64,000 nucleotides of DNA, from the NCBI GenBank assembly GCA_002633005.1, contig NMRA01000106.1, positions 626,696 to 690,695 of the forward strand, written 5' to 3'. Origin of the DNA: Phoronis australis (lineage: Eukaryota; Phoronida; Phoronidae). The notes beneath the pieces are model-generated. The model made no database searches. It was not told the origin of the DNA and saw nothing but the letters and a program-made list of their open reading frames with translations. This document shows, piece after piece, positions 1 through 10,874 of this stretch; within the stretch, counting starts at the first letter, position 1; every line of letters starts with the position of its first letter. Position numbers and translations under genes: made by a program.

Positions 1-223
1 GCCTATGGGTATTACCTCTAAGTTTACCACTACAGCACTGTCTAAAATTTGTCGTCATCTGTCGTCAGCTTGATAGCAACACATCTGCCAAATCTCATCA
101 AGATCCTGTGAGGGTTTAGGAGATACAGTTGCGGACCCCGGACGACGGACGCCCAGACAGAGATGACGGCAATATAAATTTATGCGCCCACATATACATA
201 TGTGCATGGGAGCATAAAAGGGG
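1..223 (-). mobile_element. Helentron/HINE-like repeat remnant (copy 1)
   Basis: This is the end of an interspersed repeat that recurs at 9270-9600 and 63180-63577. Seen in order: the phrase 'aggagatacagttgcggacc' (117-136 region), a degenerate GTCC-rich stretch (revcomp, 134-158), and an imperfect palindrome at 181-216 that starts TATGCGCCCACATATA. Core repeats, a GTCC microsatellite and a terminal palindrome in this order are the known layout of non-autonomous Helentrons (HINE/DINE-1). The left end runs out of the window. The family assignment is inference. Confidence 0.45.
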
Positions 224-231
224 TCCGCATT

Positions 232-957
232 CACGGGTGAGAAACAACATGACCACCGGTCCTCCAAAATATGACCGATACCACAAAACAGGACCTACGC
301 GAATGAAATGGGACCGTCGCACCAGAAAATGGGACCGACATACCTAAAAACATGACCGCCCCATCAAAAAGCAGGACTGCCGGAGACTCACCGCCGGCCG
401 GGGATTGGAACTTGTACCCAACGACAACCAGGCTAAGTTTTATGACCGATCAAACTGACAGTGTAGGCCTACACAGATCATACAACGGGGCTGTAAACGT
501 ATGCAAGTCTCTTACGCTGATTAATTCACTGAAATCTTTTTTGCGCTACCAGATACTTCGCTTTGTAAAACGCCGCGTTTTTGACCTTTACTTCACCTTC
601 GGTACGTGACTTTAAGGTCAGCATTTAAAATTAATGAATCTAAGCAAAAACCAACCATGTCGCACACTTTTGAGCCAAATAAACGCCAATCTTATACACT
701 GCATATGTTTTTGAACAAAATGAAACTCATTTTCTCCAATTTACGTTTTAGTCAAGTCATAAATGGGCGCTCTGGTTCTCGGGTAAAGTACTATATCCAT
801 TACTAGCCTTGGTGCGGCAAAGCTGTATACTAAAATATACAGCTTTACGTCACTGTGGGTAAAAAAAAACTGAACTGGTCTGATTTGGAGGATCGGCGAT
901 CATGTTTTGGGTCCGGCGGTCATGTTTTGGGTCTGGCGGTCATGTCGTTTCTCACTC
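232..957. mobile_element. Non-autonomous element with terminal inverted repeats
   Basis: The left end (from 232, GGGTGAGAAACAACATGACC) is repeated inverted at the right end (935-957, revcomp close to GAGTGAGAAACGACATGACC). Both ends carry several short degenerate units of the type 'catgaccgcc..gaccc..aaaa': left at about 240-385, right at 898-945. The interior (about 400-890) has no coding capacity. It looks like a MITE-like DNA element of about 725 bp inserted next to the Helentron-like remnant. No clear target-site duplication was seen. Confidence 0.45.
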
Positions 958-1051
958 GGACATTTAAAATGGCGACTTTGTGAATAAGTATACGTCAAAA
1001 GGACTTGGGGCGTGGTCCTAAAGTGTTCACTGATTACAAGCAACAACCAAC

Positions 1052-1190
1052 CTTTTTGTAGGAATTCAGCACACTCGATGTCTTCTACAACTAAATTAAC
1101 ATCGTTCTCACTTTTCCTCAATGCGTCTTGGATCACACCTTTGTTGGCAAACACCAGTTCTTGGCCGCATACTTGAATACGTTCAGACAT
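1052..1190 (-). CDS. First exon of a second ecdysteroid-kinase-like gene (inverted copy)
   Basis: The ATG at 1188-1190 opens 46 codons plus one base, ending in a GT donor (AAAAAG|GTTGG) at 1052/1051. The peptide differs from exon 1 of the plus-strand gene (1831-1969) at only 3 of 46 positions (R26K, A39E, N46K) and has the same length, phase and donor context. The two exons are head to head with 640 bp between their ATGs. A second exon would lie to the left, but the window ends about 1 kb downstream and that stretch is transposon-rich. It is therefore either a divergent paralogue cut by the window edge or an orphan exon copy. The similarity is seen directly; expression is unknown. Confidence 0.5.
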
Positions 1191-1830
1191 TTTAATTAAG
1201 AAATGTAATCAATTCACCAAAGGCGCATGCCCATTAACACTTACCGTGTTCCATGTATTTAACGCCTAGACAGTAAAAAATACCACACTAGCATTGTGAG
1301 TTCCAATGGCAGAAATTCACTTGATCTTAAGCGAATCGATATTTAGGGAAAAACAGCAAGCACACAGCGGGGTTATCATAATGGCCTAGATGAACCGTTA
1401 ACACTATTAGGATGAACCTGTGCTAGTCCACAAAATAAATGAGTTATTTTATGTCCATTGTCGGTTAACCTAGCCATCGGAAAGAGCAGGTCTTTAATAA
1501 TCGTCTGTCTTGAGTCTATGAGGCGTGCGACCAAAGTTTCCAACTGCTACAACCTTAAAACTGGTATGCCGCCGCTTCATTTTTGGCAATGGTTCAATGC
1601 CCGGGCAGATCTGGCCAATGACAAACGATCAACAAATACAATATTTGTGTATTCAATAGCTCAAAGTATGTAACTGAAAATCTACTGTGAATAGAAAAAC
1701 TGCGACAAATTCATTTGGCAAAGGCATCCCAGATCACGTGAATGTTATTCTCGGGGTTAAATGCGTGAAATGTGGTACATGTAAATGGGTCATTCTGAAC
1801 TGACCTGCAACCATTGCAACTCGTTTTAAA
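1191..1830. promoter_or_regulatory. Shared intergenic region of a head-to-head exon pair
   Basis: This 640-bp interval lies between two divergent start codons of near-identical first exons. Apart from the bases directly at the ATGs (both have A at -3) the two sides are not mirror images, so the promoter sequences have diverged or were not duplicated. A bidirectional promoter is inferred from position only; I could not pick a convincing TATA box. Confidence 0.3.
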
Positions 1831-4169
1831 ATGTCTGAACGTATTCAAGTATGCGGCCAAGAATTGGTGTTTGCCAACAAAGGTGTGATCCAAGACGCAT
1901 TGAGGAGAAGTGAGAACGATGTTAATTTAGTTGTAGAAGACATCGCGTGTGCTGAATTCCTACAGAACGGTTGGTTGTTGCGAATAATCGTTGAAATAAT
2001 ATTGAGATTTGGCCTTCCAAAACATCAACGAGGCCATACGTTTAAGAGGTTACCGTACACTATATCGGAAAGGGCTTCTCTTCGCCTTTACATTTATTTA
2101 ATCTCCTGTCCCTAACCCCCGTGTGTATATATGTGTGTGTGCGTGTGTATGCGCAAATTGTAATTAACTCAATTACTGGCGATACCTGGATAACTCGCAA
2201 AGCTCAGTTACTTGGTTTATCAACTTAGATCGGTAATAAATTTACTGCTTACTTCACCTCTATCTTATTTGAAGGTCACTGACCTGCCCTTCTTCACGGG
2301 CGGATTTAGTTGTCGTTACGACAATTTTCGATGAAAAAATATTCGCGTAAGCCCTAAAAAGGGCATGTCGACGGCGTTTGTTTTTGGTCGTGCCCTTAGG
2401 TGGTCACGTGCACCTCTAAATGAGCATGCACATCGAAAATGGTATATCAACTAATAGTAATTAATTTAGACAAGTCGGTCCAAAACTTATATTTCCACTG
2501 CAGTCACTAGCGGGGTGGAAGGGAAGGGCTTAAGCCCCCTCACAGAGGAGGCACAACCAAAAGCGAAACACCGCTACCAAAACGGTGGCCCTGATTGAAT
2601 AGATCCATATCTGAGCTGTTGGTTTCTATGAATTATGAGAGACCCATATCATCGCCCTGGAGTAACGAAATTCAAAGATTGGTTATTTCTCCTCTACAAG
2701 ACTCGTTTGGCGCTTCTTCCCATTATATGAATGACCTGCTTTTCTATGATGGTATAGAATGGTTTTGAGACGCATTTCATATGGTTGTATAGACTAATTA
2801 CACATTTTTTTGGACATTACACACATGTTTCGCTTGCTGTCCAAAATTCACTTGTGGCGGCAGGCGCGTGTTCCGGAGGCATCGCCTGCAGCTACAAATG
2901 AAGATTGGACTATGCGTGTTTGGAAACATTTTGTGTAATAATAAAAATGCATTAGTTATTCTAAAAATAATTTAAATCGTAACAATATCTTTGAAGCTAC
3001 TTTCTGGACTCTTTTCAGGTGACAATGCCTTGAGCAACCTTCTTGCCATCAAAGTTGATACGAAATCTCAAGGAAACAGGCAGGTCCATCAACTTATTGC
3101 AAAGATTGATTTCCCGTATCATTCAGAGTTTGGGAAAATGACAAGAAAGGCTTCGTTTTTTTCCAAGGATATTCAAACTTATCAAGAACTTTTCCCAGCA
3201 ATGAAACGCTACGAAGAAATGAATGCTTCGCAGCCATTGAATTTGGCTGTTCCACATTACGTAACCGGTTGTCTCCAAGACAACGAATATCCGCCATTTC
3301 TAATAATGCATGACCTCAGGTCAGAGGGATTCAAGATGGCCAATATACGTAAAGGCCTTGACTTTGACCACTGTGCTCTAGCAGTAACAGAATTTGCAAA
3401 GTTCCATGCTCTTGGTCTTGCTCTGAAATCAACTCCGGAGTTTAAGGAACATTTTCCGTTTGCTTTGGAGGAAAATGTTCACACTGAAAACATGAATACT
3501 TGGTTTGGAGAGCTGTACCTAGTTTCCGTTCTGACTGCTCTTGACTTGGCAGTAGACAAATCTCAGAGTAAAGCTGTTCGCGAAAAAGCAGCAGAATTTC
3601 GACCCAAGTCCACTGAGGAGGTGCTGAACTTCTTTCAACAGCGGTTGGTTATTGAAGAGCCCTATGCAACAATATGTTTAAGAGATTCAATGTGTCGTAA
3701 CCTCATGTTTAGGTATGATACTGTCAACGGAGAGACAAAACCGGTCAGTGTTAAATGCTTGGACTTTCAAATGATATCCTATCAGATGCCTGCTAAAGAC
3801 TTGGTCAACTTTTTGTACACCAGCACATTTCGTCAAACAAGGAAAAGTCATATGAACAAGTTGCTTCGACTGTACTATGATAGCTTCACGTTTTTTGTAA
3901 AGCAACTGAATTTTGAGTTTCCGCTTTACACTTATGAACAGTTTAAGAATCACTTTCATGAAGCTCGTCTATACGGCATTATGTTCGCCATGTACTTGAT
4001 TCCTTTTCTAGTAATCGATCCCAAAGATGTCCCAACTTTCGCAGATTTGGACGGAGCTCCCACCAGAGAGATTTTGGTTCAAAAAATCAAACAAGCGGTT
4101 GAAAGGGTAGGTCAGTCAGAGCGAGTTGGTGAGCTCTTTATTGAGGCTTGCGAAGACGAGCTTTTGTAA
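1831..4169 (+). CDS. Ecdysteroid-kinase-like (EcKL/CHK kinase-like) protein, two exons
   Basis: Exon 1 is 1831-1969 (46 codons plus G; donor G|GTTGGT) and exon 2 is 3019-4169 (acceptor ttttcag|GTGAC). Joined, they read 429 codons without a stop. The family transfers phosphate to small hydroxylated substrates such as ecdysteroids in the cytosol; the substrate here is unknown. The splice rebuilds the family's nucleotide loop (N-G-D-N-A-L-S-N, residues 46-53), followed by the candidate ATP lysine (I-A-K-I-D, Lys75). The Brenner-type catalytic segment is L-R-D-S-M-C-R-N (Asp269, Asn274), where the family usually has His-Gly-Asp, so His is missing but Asp and Asn remain. The metal-binding D-F-Q follows at Asp295, then A-K-D-L-V-N-F-L. 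The length matches the family norm of about 400-430 aa. An inverted copy of exon 1 lies upstream and an assembly echo of the C terminus at 5616-5798. Confidence 0.8.
1970..3018 (+). other. Intron 1 of the EcKL gene
   Basis: A GT-AG intron of 1049 bp. It holds a TG-rich microsatellite (2119-2152) and, near its 3' end, a short open frame at 2825-2938 (37 codons, Arg-rich start, locally GC-richer than its surroundings). I do not recognise that frame and would not call it a gene. Confidence 0.6.
2119..2152. repeat. TG-rich microsatellite
   Basis: Alternating GT/TG with TATATA and GCG interruptions, within EcKL intron 1. Confidence 0.8.
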
Positions 4170-4338
4170 GGAAACGTGAGTGCTTGACGTACATCACTGA
4201 ACTGAAATATATACACGTGGAGATCGCGCTTTGGTCGAGGTCACAAAATGGCTCCTAGTGTTCAGTATAGGCCTACGGGCCAGGGCTCAGGAAAATCTCC
4301 AGTCTTGGAGGACTTAGATTCATAGGGTTGATCCCGTA

Positions 4339-4640
4339 ATACTAGCAACCATGGAGATTACCATGTCATCAGATGAGTTTTGTAGAAAGACGTTATTATA
4401 CGGCGTGATGAGATACCATAATACTAAGCCGCACCAAGCGTACTGTGAAGAAATTACCATGTTAGCAGGACGTTTATATAAAGGCACTATTATACGTTCG
4501 TTATAAGTTACCGTATAATAACTGCTGCTGTGAAAATTACTATGTTCGCAGTAGATATGTTATGGACTTTTAATTAAAATTATATGGAGTGGTGAGATAC
4601 CATAATAACAACAAACGCGAAAATTACGGGCATGAGTTGT
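4339..4640 (+). repeat. Degenerate tandem repeat, period about 90 bp
   Basis: Three to four diverged units, each with a 'gaaaattaccatgtt..gcag' core followed by 'ttatacg..gtgatgagatacca' (units near 4340, 4420, 4514 and 4603). The same array is in block a copy 2 (about 5968-6275), and a single related unit is at about 7640-7720. No coding potential. Confidence 0.5.
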
Positions 4641-5007
4641 TCGAAATTCCAGAATGGCGGACCTTTGATATCTTGCAAACGTCAAAACTGTAGAGTTTTT
4701 GTTAAGAACCTTCATGAAACATAATTACGGGGAAGGGAAATCTGTATACACGACGATGACTCTCATCTCTATATTCCTGAGGTGAGACGAAATTCGTAAT
4801 ACGATGCCGTGACGGTTGCTCTCAAATTCGGATGTAGTGTGGTCCAGGCGTAAAGAGTGATCCTGTAAATGACTAGATTCCGTTTTTAGACGTGCTTGTG
4901 AACCATTCTTCATTTGAATTGTCTATATCAGTTTATCACAAGCCTAGATAAAAGTTTCTGTCTTCTCGCCAAAAGCGAATGCCCCGGCTGAGCGGCAGGT
5001 CGCCGCT

Positions 5008-5515
5008 GTGGTCCACTTCCTAAAGAGGGCGTATTTGGTGTCGTCTAACTGGCTATTGTTCAATCAAAAGGTAAATCGTATAAGACAAACCCTGGTGACC
5101 AATTATTACCTACAGGATGAAAATGCCATTAAGAAAATTATTAGGTGTAATGTTAAAGTTTGTAAGTCCGATGATTACCTCGATGTTATTATAATTTACT
5201 ATCGGAATAGGAAGTCCTCCAACTTGGTCATGAAAAATAACATTACTAAAGCGAAAGTCCGCCCCTACAATTGCCCAGTGTAGTGTTGTTTATGATTTAG
5301 TATGCCATATGACCATGCCTTTGTTCAACTGTCAAGCAATGTAACATTGGTCAAACGGTTTGCAACGTCTTTCCCGTCGGTTATCTTGCATCTTCAAAAT
5401 GGCGCCATCCAAGAACATTTTCTGCAATGTCAGTCACGAAAACGTAAAATCACCCGTCAAGAAATCGTGGAAAGCACTTCAATTCGGTACATAGAGCACG
5501 ATGTACTGTGATTGA
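5008..5515 (+). pseudogene. Decayed retroelement fragment with GIY-YIG-like tail
   Basis: An open frame (5008-5283) ends shortly after N-C-P-V. One frame shift restores V-V-Y-D-L-V-C, and from 5302 another frame carries H-L-Q-N-G-A-I-Q-E-H-F and R-K-I-T-R-Q-E-I-V-E. From memory of the families, 'VVY..xC' followed by 'HLxxGAIxxH' is typical of the GIY-YIG endonuclease tail of Penelope-like and some non-LTR retroelements. Frame breaks and the missing reverse-transcriptase body mark it as dead. A second copy is at 6656-7165 inside duplicated block a. The family name is tentative. Confidence 0.35.
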
Positions 5516-5615
5516 AAATGTTGGAGTCCTTTTGATTGCATTTGAGAAGCCTGTTGTGAATGAACAGCAAACAGAGTCATGCCGCAAGTTACACTTGTTT
5601 GCGTGACTTTCCTGN

Positions 5616-5798
5616 GCCATGTACTTGATTCCTTTTCTAGTAATCGATCCCAAAGATGTCCCAACTTTCGCAGATTTGGACGGAGCTCCCACCAGAGAGA
5701 TTTTGGTTCAAAAAATCAAACAAGCGGTTGAAAGGGTAGGTCAGTCAGAGCGAGTTGGTGAGCTTTTTATTGAGGCTTGCGAAGACGAGCTTTTGTAA
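5616..5798 (+). pseudogene. Echo of the EcKL C terminus (assembly duplicate)
   Basis: The last 60 codons and the stop of the EcKL gene reappear right after the n at 5615. They are almost identical to 3987-4169 and have no upstream kinase sequence. This should not be counted as a second gene; it is most simply the other allele. Confidence 0.7.
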
Positions 5799-6655
5799 GG
5801 AAACGTGAGTGCTTGACGTACATCACTGAACTGGAATACATACACGTGGAGATCGCGCTTTGGTCGAGGTCACAGAATGGCTTCTAGTGTTCAGTATAGG
5901 CCTACTGGCCAGGGCTCAGGAAAATCTCCAGTCTTGGAGGACTTAGATTCAAAGGGTTGATCCCGTAATACTAGCAACCATGGAGATTACCATGTCACTC
6001 AGCAGATGTGTTTTGTAGAAAGACGTTATTATACGGCGTGATGAGATACCATAATACTAAGCCGCACCAAGCGTACTGTGAAGAAATTACCATGTTAGCA
6101 GGACGTTTATATGAAGGCACTATTATACGTTCGTTATGAGTTACCGTATAATAACTGCTGCTGTGAAAATTACCATGTTCGCAGTAGATATGTTATGGAC
6201 TTTCAATTAAAATTATATGGAGTGGTGAGATACCATATAACAACAAACGCGAAAATTACGGGCATGAGTTGTTCGAATTTCCAGAATGGCGGACCTTTGA
6301 TATTTTGCAAACGTCAAAACTGTAGAGTTTTTGTTAAGAACCTTCATGAAACATAATTACGGGGAAGGGAATTCTGTAAACACGACGATGACTCTCATCT
6401 CTATATTCCTGAGGTGAGACGAAATTCGTAATACGATGCCGTGACGGTTGCTCGCAAAGATCGGTACTCAAATTCGGATGTAGTGTTGTCCAGGCGTAAA
6501 GAGTGATCCTGTAAATGACTACTAGATTCCGTTTTTAGACGTGCTTGTGAACCATTCTTCATTTGAATTGTCTAGTCAGTTTATCACAAGCCTAGATAAA
6601 AGTTTCTGTCTTCTCGCCAAAAGCGAATGCCCCGGCTGAGCGGCAGGTCGCCGCT

Positions 6656-7165
6656 GTGGTCCACTTCCTAAAGAGGGCGTATTTGGTGTCGTCTAACTGG
6701 CTATTGTTCAATCAAAAGGTAAATCGTATAAGACAAACCCTGGTGACCAATTATTACCTACAGGATAAAAATGCCATTAAGAAAATTATTAGGCGTAATG
6801 TTAAAGTTTGTAAGCCCGATGATTACCTCGATGTTATTATAATTTACTATCGGAATAGGAAGTCCTCCAACTTGGTCATGAAAAATAACATTACTAAAGC
6901 GAAAGTCCGCCCCTACAATTGCCCAGTGTAGTGTTGTTTATGATTTAGTATGCCATATGAACATGCCTTTGTTCAACTGTCAAGCAATGTAACATTGGTC
7001 AAACGGTTTGCAACGTCTTTCCCGTCGGTTATCTTGCATCTTCAAAATGGCGCCATCCAAGAACATTTTCTGCAATGTCAGTCACGAACGTAAAATCACC
7101 CGTCAAGAAATCGTGGAAAGCACTTCAATTCGGTACATAGAGCACGATGTACTGTGATTGAAAAT
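6656..7165 (+). pseudogene. Second copy of the decayed retroelement fragment
   Basis: Near-identical to 5008-5515, with the same frame break after N-C-P-V. It lies inside duplicated block a copy 2. Confidence 0.35.
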
Positions 7166-7260
7166 GTTGGAGTCCTTTTGATTGCATTTGTGAAGCCTGT
7201 AGTGAATGAACAGCAAACAGAGTCATGCCGCAAGTTACACTTGTTTGCGTGACTTTCCTG

Positions 7261-9269
7261 ATACCCCCCNCCCCCCCCCCCACCCACCTTCATTTGTCAT
7301 TCTTTGCAATATTTTACACCTGCCGTGTCCCGCTGTATATGTCTCCAGCTTATGCTCTGTGGGGGTATTACTGCGTTATTTTATTCCCACTTGTGAATGA
7401 AACAGAAGTATCGTGTGTTTTTTATCATGTCTCTTGGTCAGTTCTTTCACCAATGGTTTGTTCAGTGTTGAACTTTGTTCCGAGGATTTTAACGGAACGG
7501 AATAAGAAGATTGTTAACAACGACAAGTGTCGTTTATTTAATCAATTTTGCATATGGGAAAACTTGCTCCCAATGTACAGCCTATTTTCAACAACAAAAT
7601 TTTTTTTTTTTGAAATTTTATAAGCATCTAACGATTGGGAATGTACATTGTTATACGGAGTGGTGAGAAACCAACAGCAGTCGTGAAAATTACCATGTTA
7701 CCAGGAGATATGTCTGGTAGTTTAACTTCATTGTTACATCATGACATATTAAGCCCATAACCGTAAACATCTTCAAGTATAGTTTGGTTTATTTGAACGA
7801 TTTTGACGTTAGCGATATTACATTTTATGGTAATCAATAATTTTAGATTTGTCAGGCATGCCTTAGCTGGCAATCACAAGACGACAACGGAAGCAGACCC
7901 AATGGCGTCCGTCATTTTTACTTGTCACAAGGAAGTGAAGAAATGCCGGGAAAGACGAAGCAGAGTCAGCATCTGAAACTAACCTTGTCGCGTGCCATGA
8001 GGAAGGTCACAAAGTATCCCATAACAAGCTAGATTGTCTTTATCAAAGGATAAGTCTGTGGGCGCCCAGCCGACCAATAGCAATAGTTTTTAGTGAAGCA
8101 TTTAGCTGAATAATACCCAGCCTCGCAAATCAGATGCTTTGACTCCGACAAAGGTTCGCTTTGTTGGAGGAGGAAGCGCCTAGGTGGCGCTGTGTCAGAG
8201 AGTAGAGGAAGCGCTCGCCCTCCTCTTTTTCCACGCCTATGAATTGACAGGAAAATTAGGCTCACTTTTGTTTCGGAAACTTCATCGCTTACCTGATCCT
8301 CAAATCTAAAGATATTTTCCTGCGAAACAGTCAAACGCGTACGTATGTGCGAACGTAAACTTTATCATCGAAGCTGAGACTGTCAACTTTTCCCTTCTCC
8401 TCTAATTATCTTGGTTGTAATTCCTTATTTTCAGTTCAAAACCAAGGCAACAATTTTGGTAGTCAAGTTCTGTGAGAGAGTATTTAGATTTTTGACTGTT
8501 TAAATTTTTTGTGCCACCCTTCACTGACATTTTTGTGAACAAAATTAGAATTGACTAGGAAACTTGGAAAATTTACTTTTTTGACCCCATCTCTGAAAAT
8601 CACCGACCAGAGCTCAGAACACTTAAAAGAAAGTATAGTAATCAAGATCTTCCAAAAGTCTTAAACCACAAATTGTCCACCTGTACACGAAGAAAAAACT
8701 TTGTCAAAACGAACAAGAGGCAAGTAGCCATATTGGTATTGGCCCAGGATCCGCGTCCAGGCTACACTGAGAATTTAAGAAAAAAGCCCATAGTGTATGT
8801 GTACACAAATAGATAAGTTAGCTACTTTATAATAGAACTTGCAGTGCAGTATCTTTTTATCACCTTCAGTGAAACTGGAGCATTAGATGAAGACTTGCAG
8901 TGAATGTTGACCCAAAGTACCACGTGATGCAAAGCGATAAACGTGTAGAGTTCATGATTTCACGATAATGGCAATGCGCTTGATTTTTTTTCTCAGCTAT
9001 GTATCAATGTTACAGAAATCCCAGGATTTGAAATCTAACATAAATGCACTTCAAATCTCAAGCTGTGTCGGGGTCTTTATCGAAGTTTACAACTTTTTGT
9101 TAAAGCAAAATTATGACTGAATATTACATTGATGCCGACACTTTATTCATTGATTATTTAAAGCTTACCATAAAAGTTTTTGAGAACAAATAAACGTATA
9201 TTGTGGTAAAAGGATTAAGAAACAAATATCACATTAAAAAATCTAAAATAAACGACTAAAACAATTATA
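7261..9269. other. Intergenic region, no gene recognised
   Basis: It begins with a poly-C tract (7264-7283) interrupted by an n. Open frames at 7225-7623 (plus) and 8029-8334 (minus) resemble no family I know; the first crosses the gap and low-complexity C. One unit of the ~90-bp repeat is at 7640-7720. The 7860-8340 part is more GC-rich than its flanks, without a clear exon. Confidence 0.5.
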
Positions 9270-9600
9270 GCTTTTTATGCGGCCACATATTTATGTGTGG
9301 ATGCATTATACCGTCATCCCTGTCCGTCCGTCCGTCCGTCCGAGCGGCGTCCGTCCGGTGTCCGGCGTCCGCTGCTCTATCTCCAAAACCGATTGAGGTA
9401 TGTTCCTTTCATGGATGGGACCAATGAAATAAATATAACTAGAGTTGAAGTCACGTGGTTTTCTTTGAGCGGAGTGGACCGCCATCTTGCTGATGAACCA
9501 TGTAAGTGGAGATGCGTGTGTACTGTGTAGTATCTGGGAACCAATATTGGTAACAACACGTGATTTCAAGTAAAAACTCATAGCTTTTATGTTAGTATCA
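9270..9600 (+). mobile_element. Helentron/HINE-like repeat (copy 2)
   Basis: It opens with a palindrome (9275-9308, TATGCGGCCACATATTTA with its near-inverse). Next is a clean (GTCC)n tract (9322-9345) and a degenerate one to 9375, then 'ctatctccaaaaccgattga', a phrase matching the core of the array at 10.9-12 kb ('gtatctcctaaactg'). Orientation is opposite to copies 1 and 3. A GTCY microsatellite beside a terminal palindrome and core repeats is the described DINE-1/HINE layout. Confidence 0.5.
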
Positions 9601-10860
9601 TCAAAAGCAAACTAGGATTTTTTGAAAATCATCCAAGAAAATCATTGCATGCTTGAGTACATAATTAAAGGGTCTTTAGATATAGCAGAAAACATAAAAA
9701 ACAAAACATAATGTTTGATTTTTAGTATAAAGATTAGACCCAGAATCAATGATATAATTTTTTTCTATCGAGGTTTAAAAATTGAAACTGAAATGAAATG
9801 AAACAATATTGTTCAACTTAGTTTGGTCCCTAGAACACCCACTTAAGTCGATGTTTCATGGTCTTTTACTTGACTTTCCTTCTTAATCCGATACGTCTTT
9901 AAGGGTTTAGTGACCAAGATTTCTGAGTCTAGCAACGAAGAAACACAAAAAGTTACTACAAGATTAATAGTTGTGCATTTTTACAGAGTGGACACCAATT
10001 CGAAGATTTATTAATATAGCCAAGTTACTAAGAATAGAATAGAACAGGATCGAAGGAAGGGATGCCCCAAGAATGCTACACTCCACAATGTTTTATTGAG
10101 ACGGTAGATGGGTTGTTTCTGTAGATTTCAAGAGATGGGAAAATGTTCTGTAGCCTGGCAAGCTATTAAAATCTTCAACTGTCTTACTTGAGGAAAACCA
10201 TCATTTTTATATTGTGTCCTGTTTATGGTCTTCCGATACTTACAGTGTATTATTCCTGGGTATGTAGGACAGGGCAGTTAGAGTTTAGGACCATTGAGTT
10301 TTGTCATATTTATTTTATGGCGGAGTGTTGTCAATACAAATGCACCTAGTAACATATTTGTGTGCCAGTAAATTTCGGATCCAACTGAATTGAGGGATTA
10401 AATTAGAGTTGGTGGAAATCTGACTTTTGCTGAAGTGGAGTGCATGTACCAGTACGGTACAGTAACTTTGTACCAGCCAGACATTTTCATTTTACTGTCA
10501 CGGTGTAATTTTACTGCTTGATGGTGATATTTTGAAACAAATATATTTTGTAATAAATGAAAACCTTATTGTCTGAAATGGTTACAATATCCCAGTGTGT
10601 TGTTTCTGTATCAGCATTTTGTAGTCCTGTTTGAACTGTGAGACCATGTCGTTTCAAACTGTACAAATTACCAGTTCACCACGCTAATATAAATTAGGTA
10701 CTAGGACAAGTAATACTAGATAGTTAAAGAAAAGTAGCGAATCACTGAAGTAATTTTCCTTGAGACACCTTAGCACGCCTTACGTTTTATTTTCTGAAAA
10801 AACGTCAGCATATTAATGTAATTATTATTCCTTGGTATAAGATGAAGTGGACAATTCCAG
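9601..10860. other. Intergenic region, nothing recognised
   Basis: AT-rich sequence without convincing exons, RNA genes or clear repeats. Confidence 0.5.
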
Positions 10861-10874
10861 TCACCTTTCGCAGG

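Larger units (their letters stand above)
3987..5614. repeat. Duplicated block a, copy 1 (probable haplotype duplication)
   Basis: This stretch is repeated at 5616-7260. Copy 1 ends exactly at the n at 5615 and copy 2 restarts inside the EcKL coding sequence. The copies differ by scattered substitutions and small indels, for example a 15-base insertion near 6455 in copy 2 only. This is what two alleles left unmerged by an assembler look like. Confidence 0.75.
5616..7260. repeat. Duplicated block a, copy 2
   Basis: Second copy of 3987-5614, starting directly after the n at 5615 and ending just before a poly-C tract with another n (7270). It repeats the EcKL C terminus, the ~90-bp repeats and the retroelement fragment. 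Confidence 0.75.

Noticed and set aside
2991-4169. Starting the kinase at the TTG at 2991
   Set aside because: Positions 2991-3018 are intron; the acceptor at 3018/3019 joined to the exon ending at 1969 restores the family loop and an ATG start.
8029-8334. Minus-strand 101-codon open frame in a GC-richer patch
   Set aside because: No recognisable domain, start context or splice sites.
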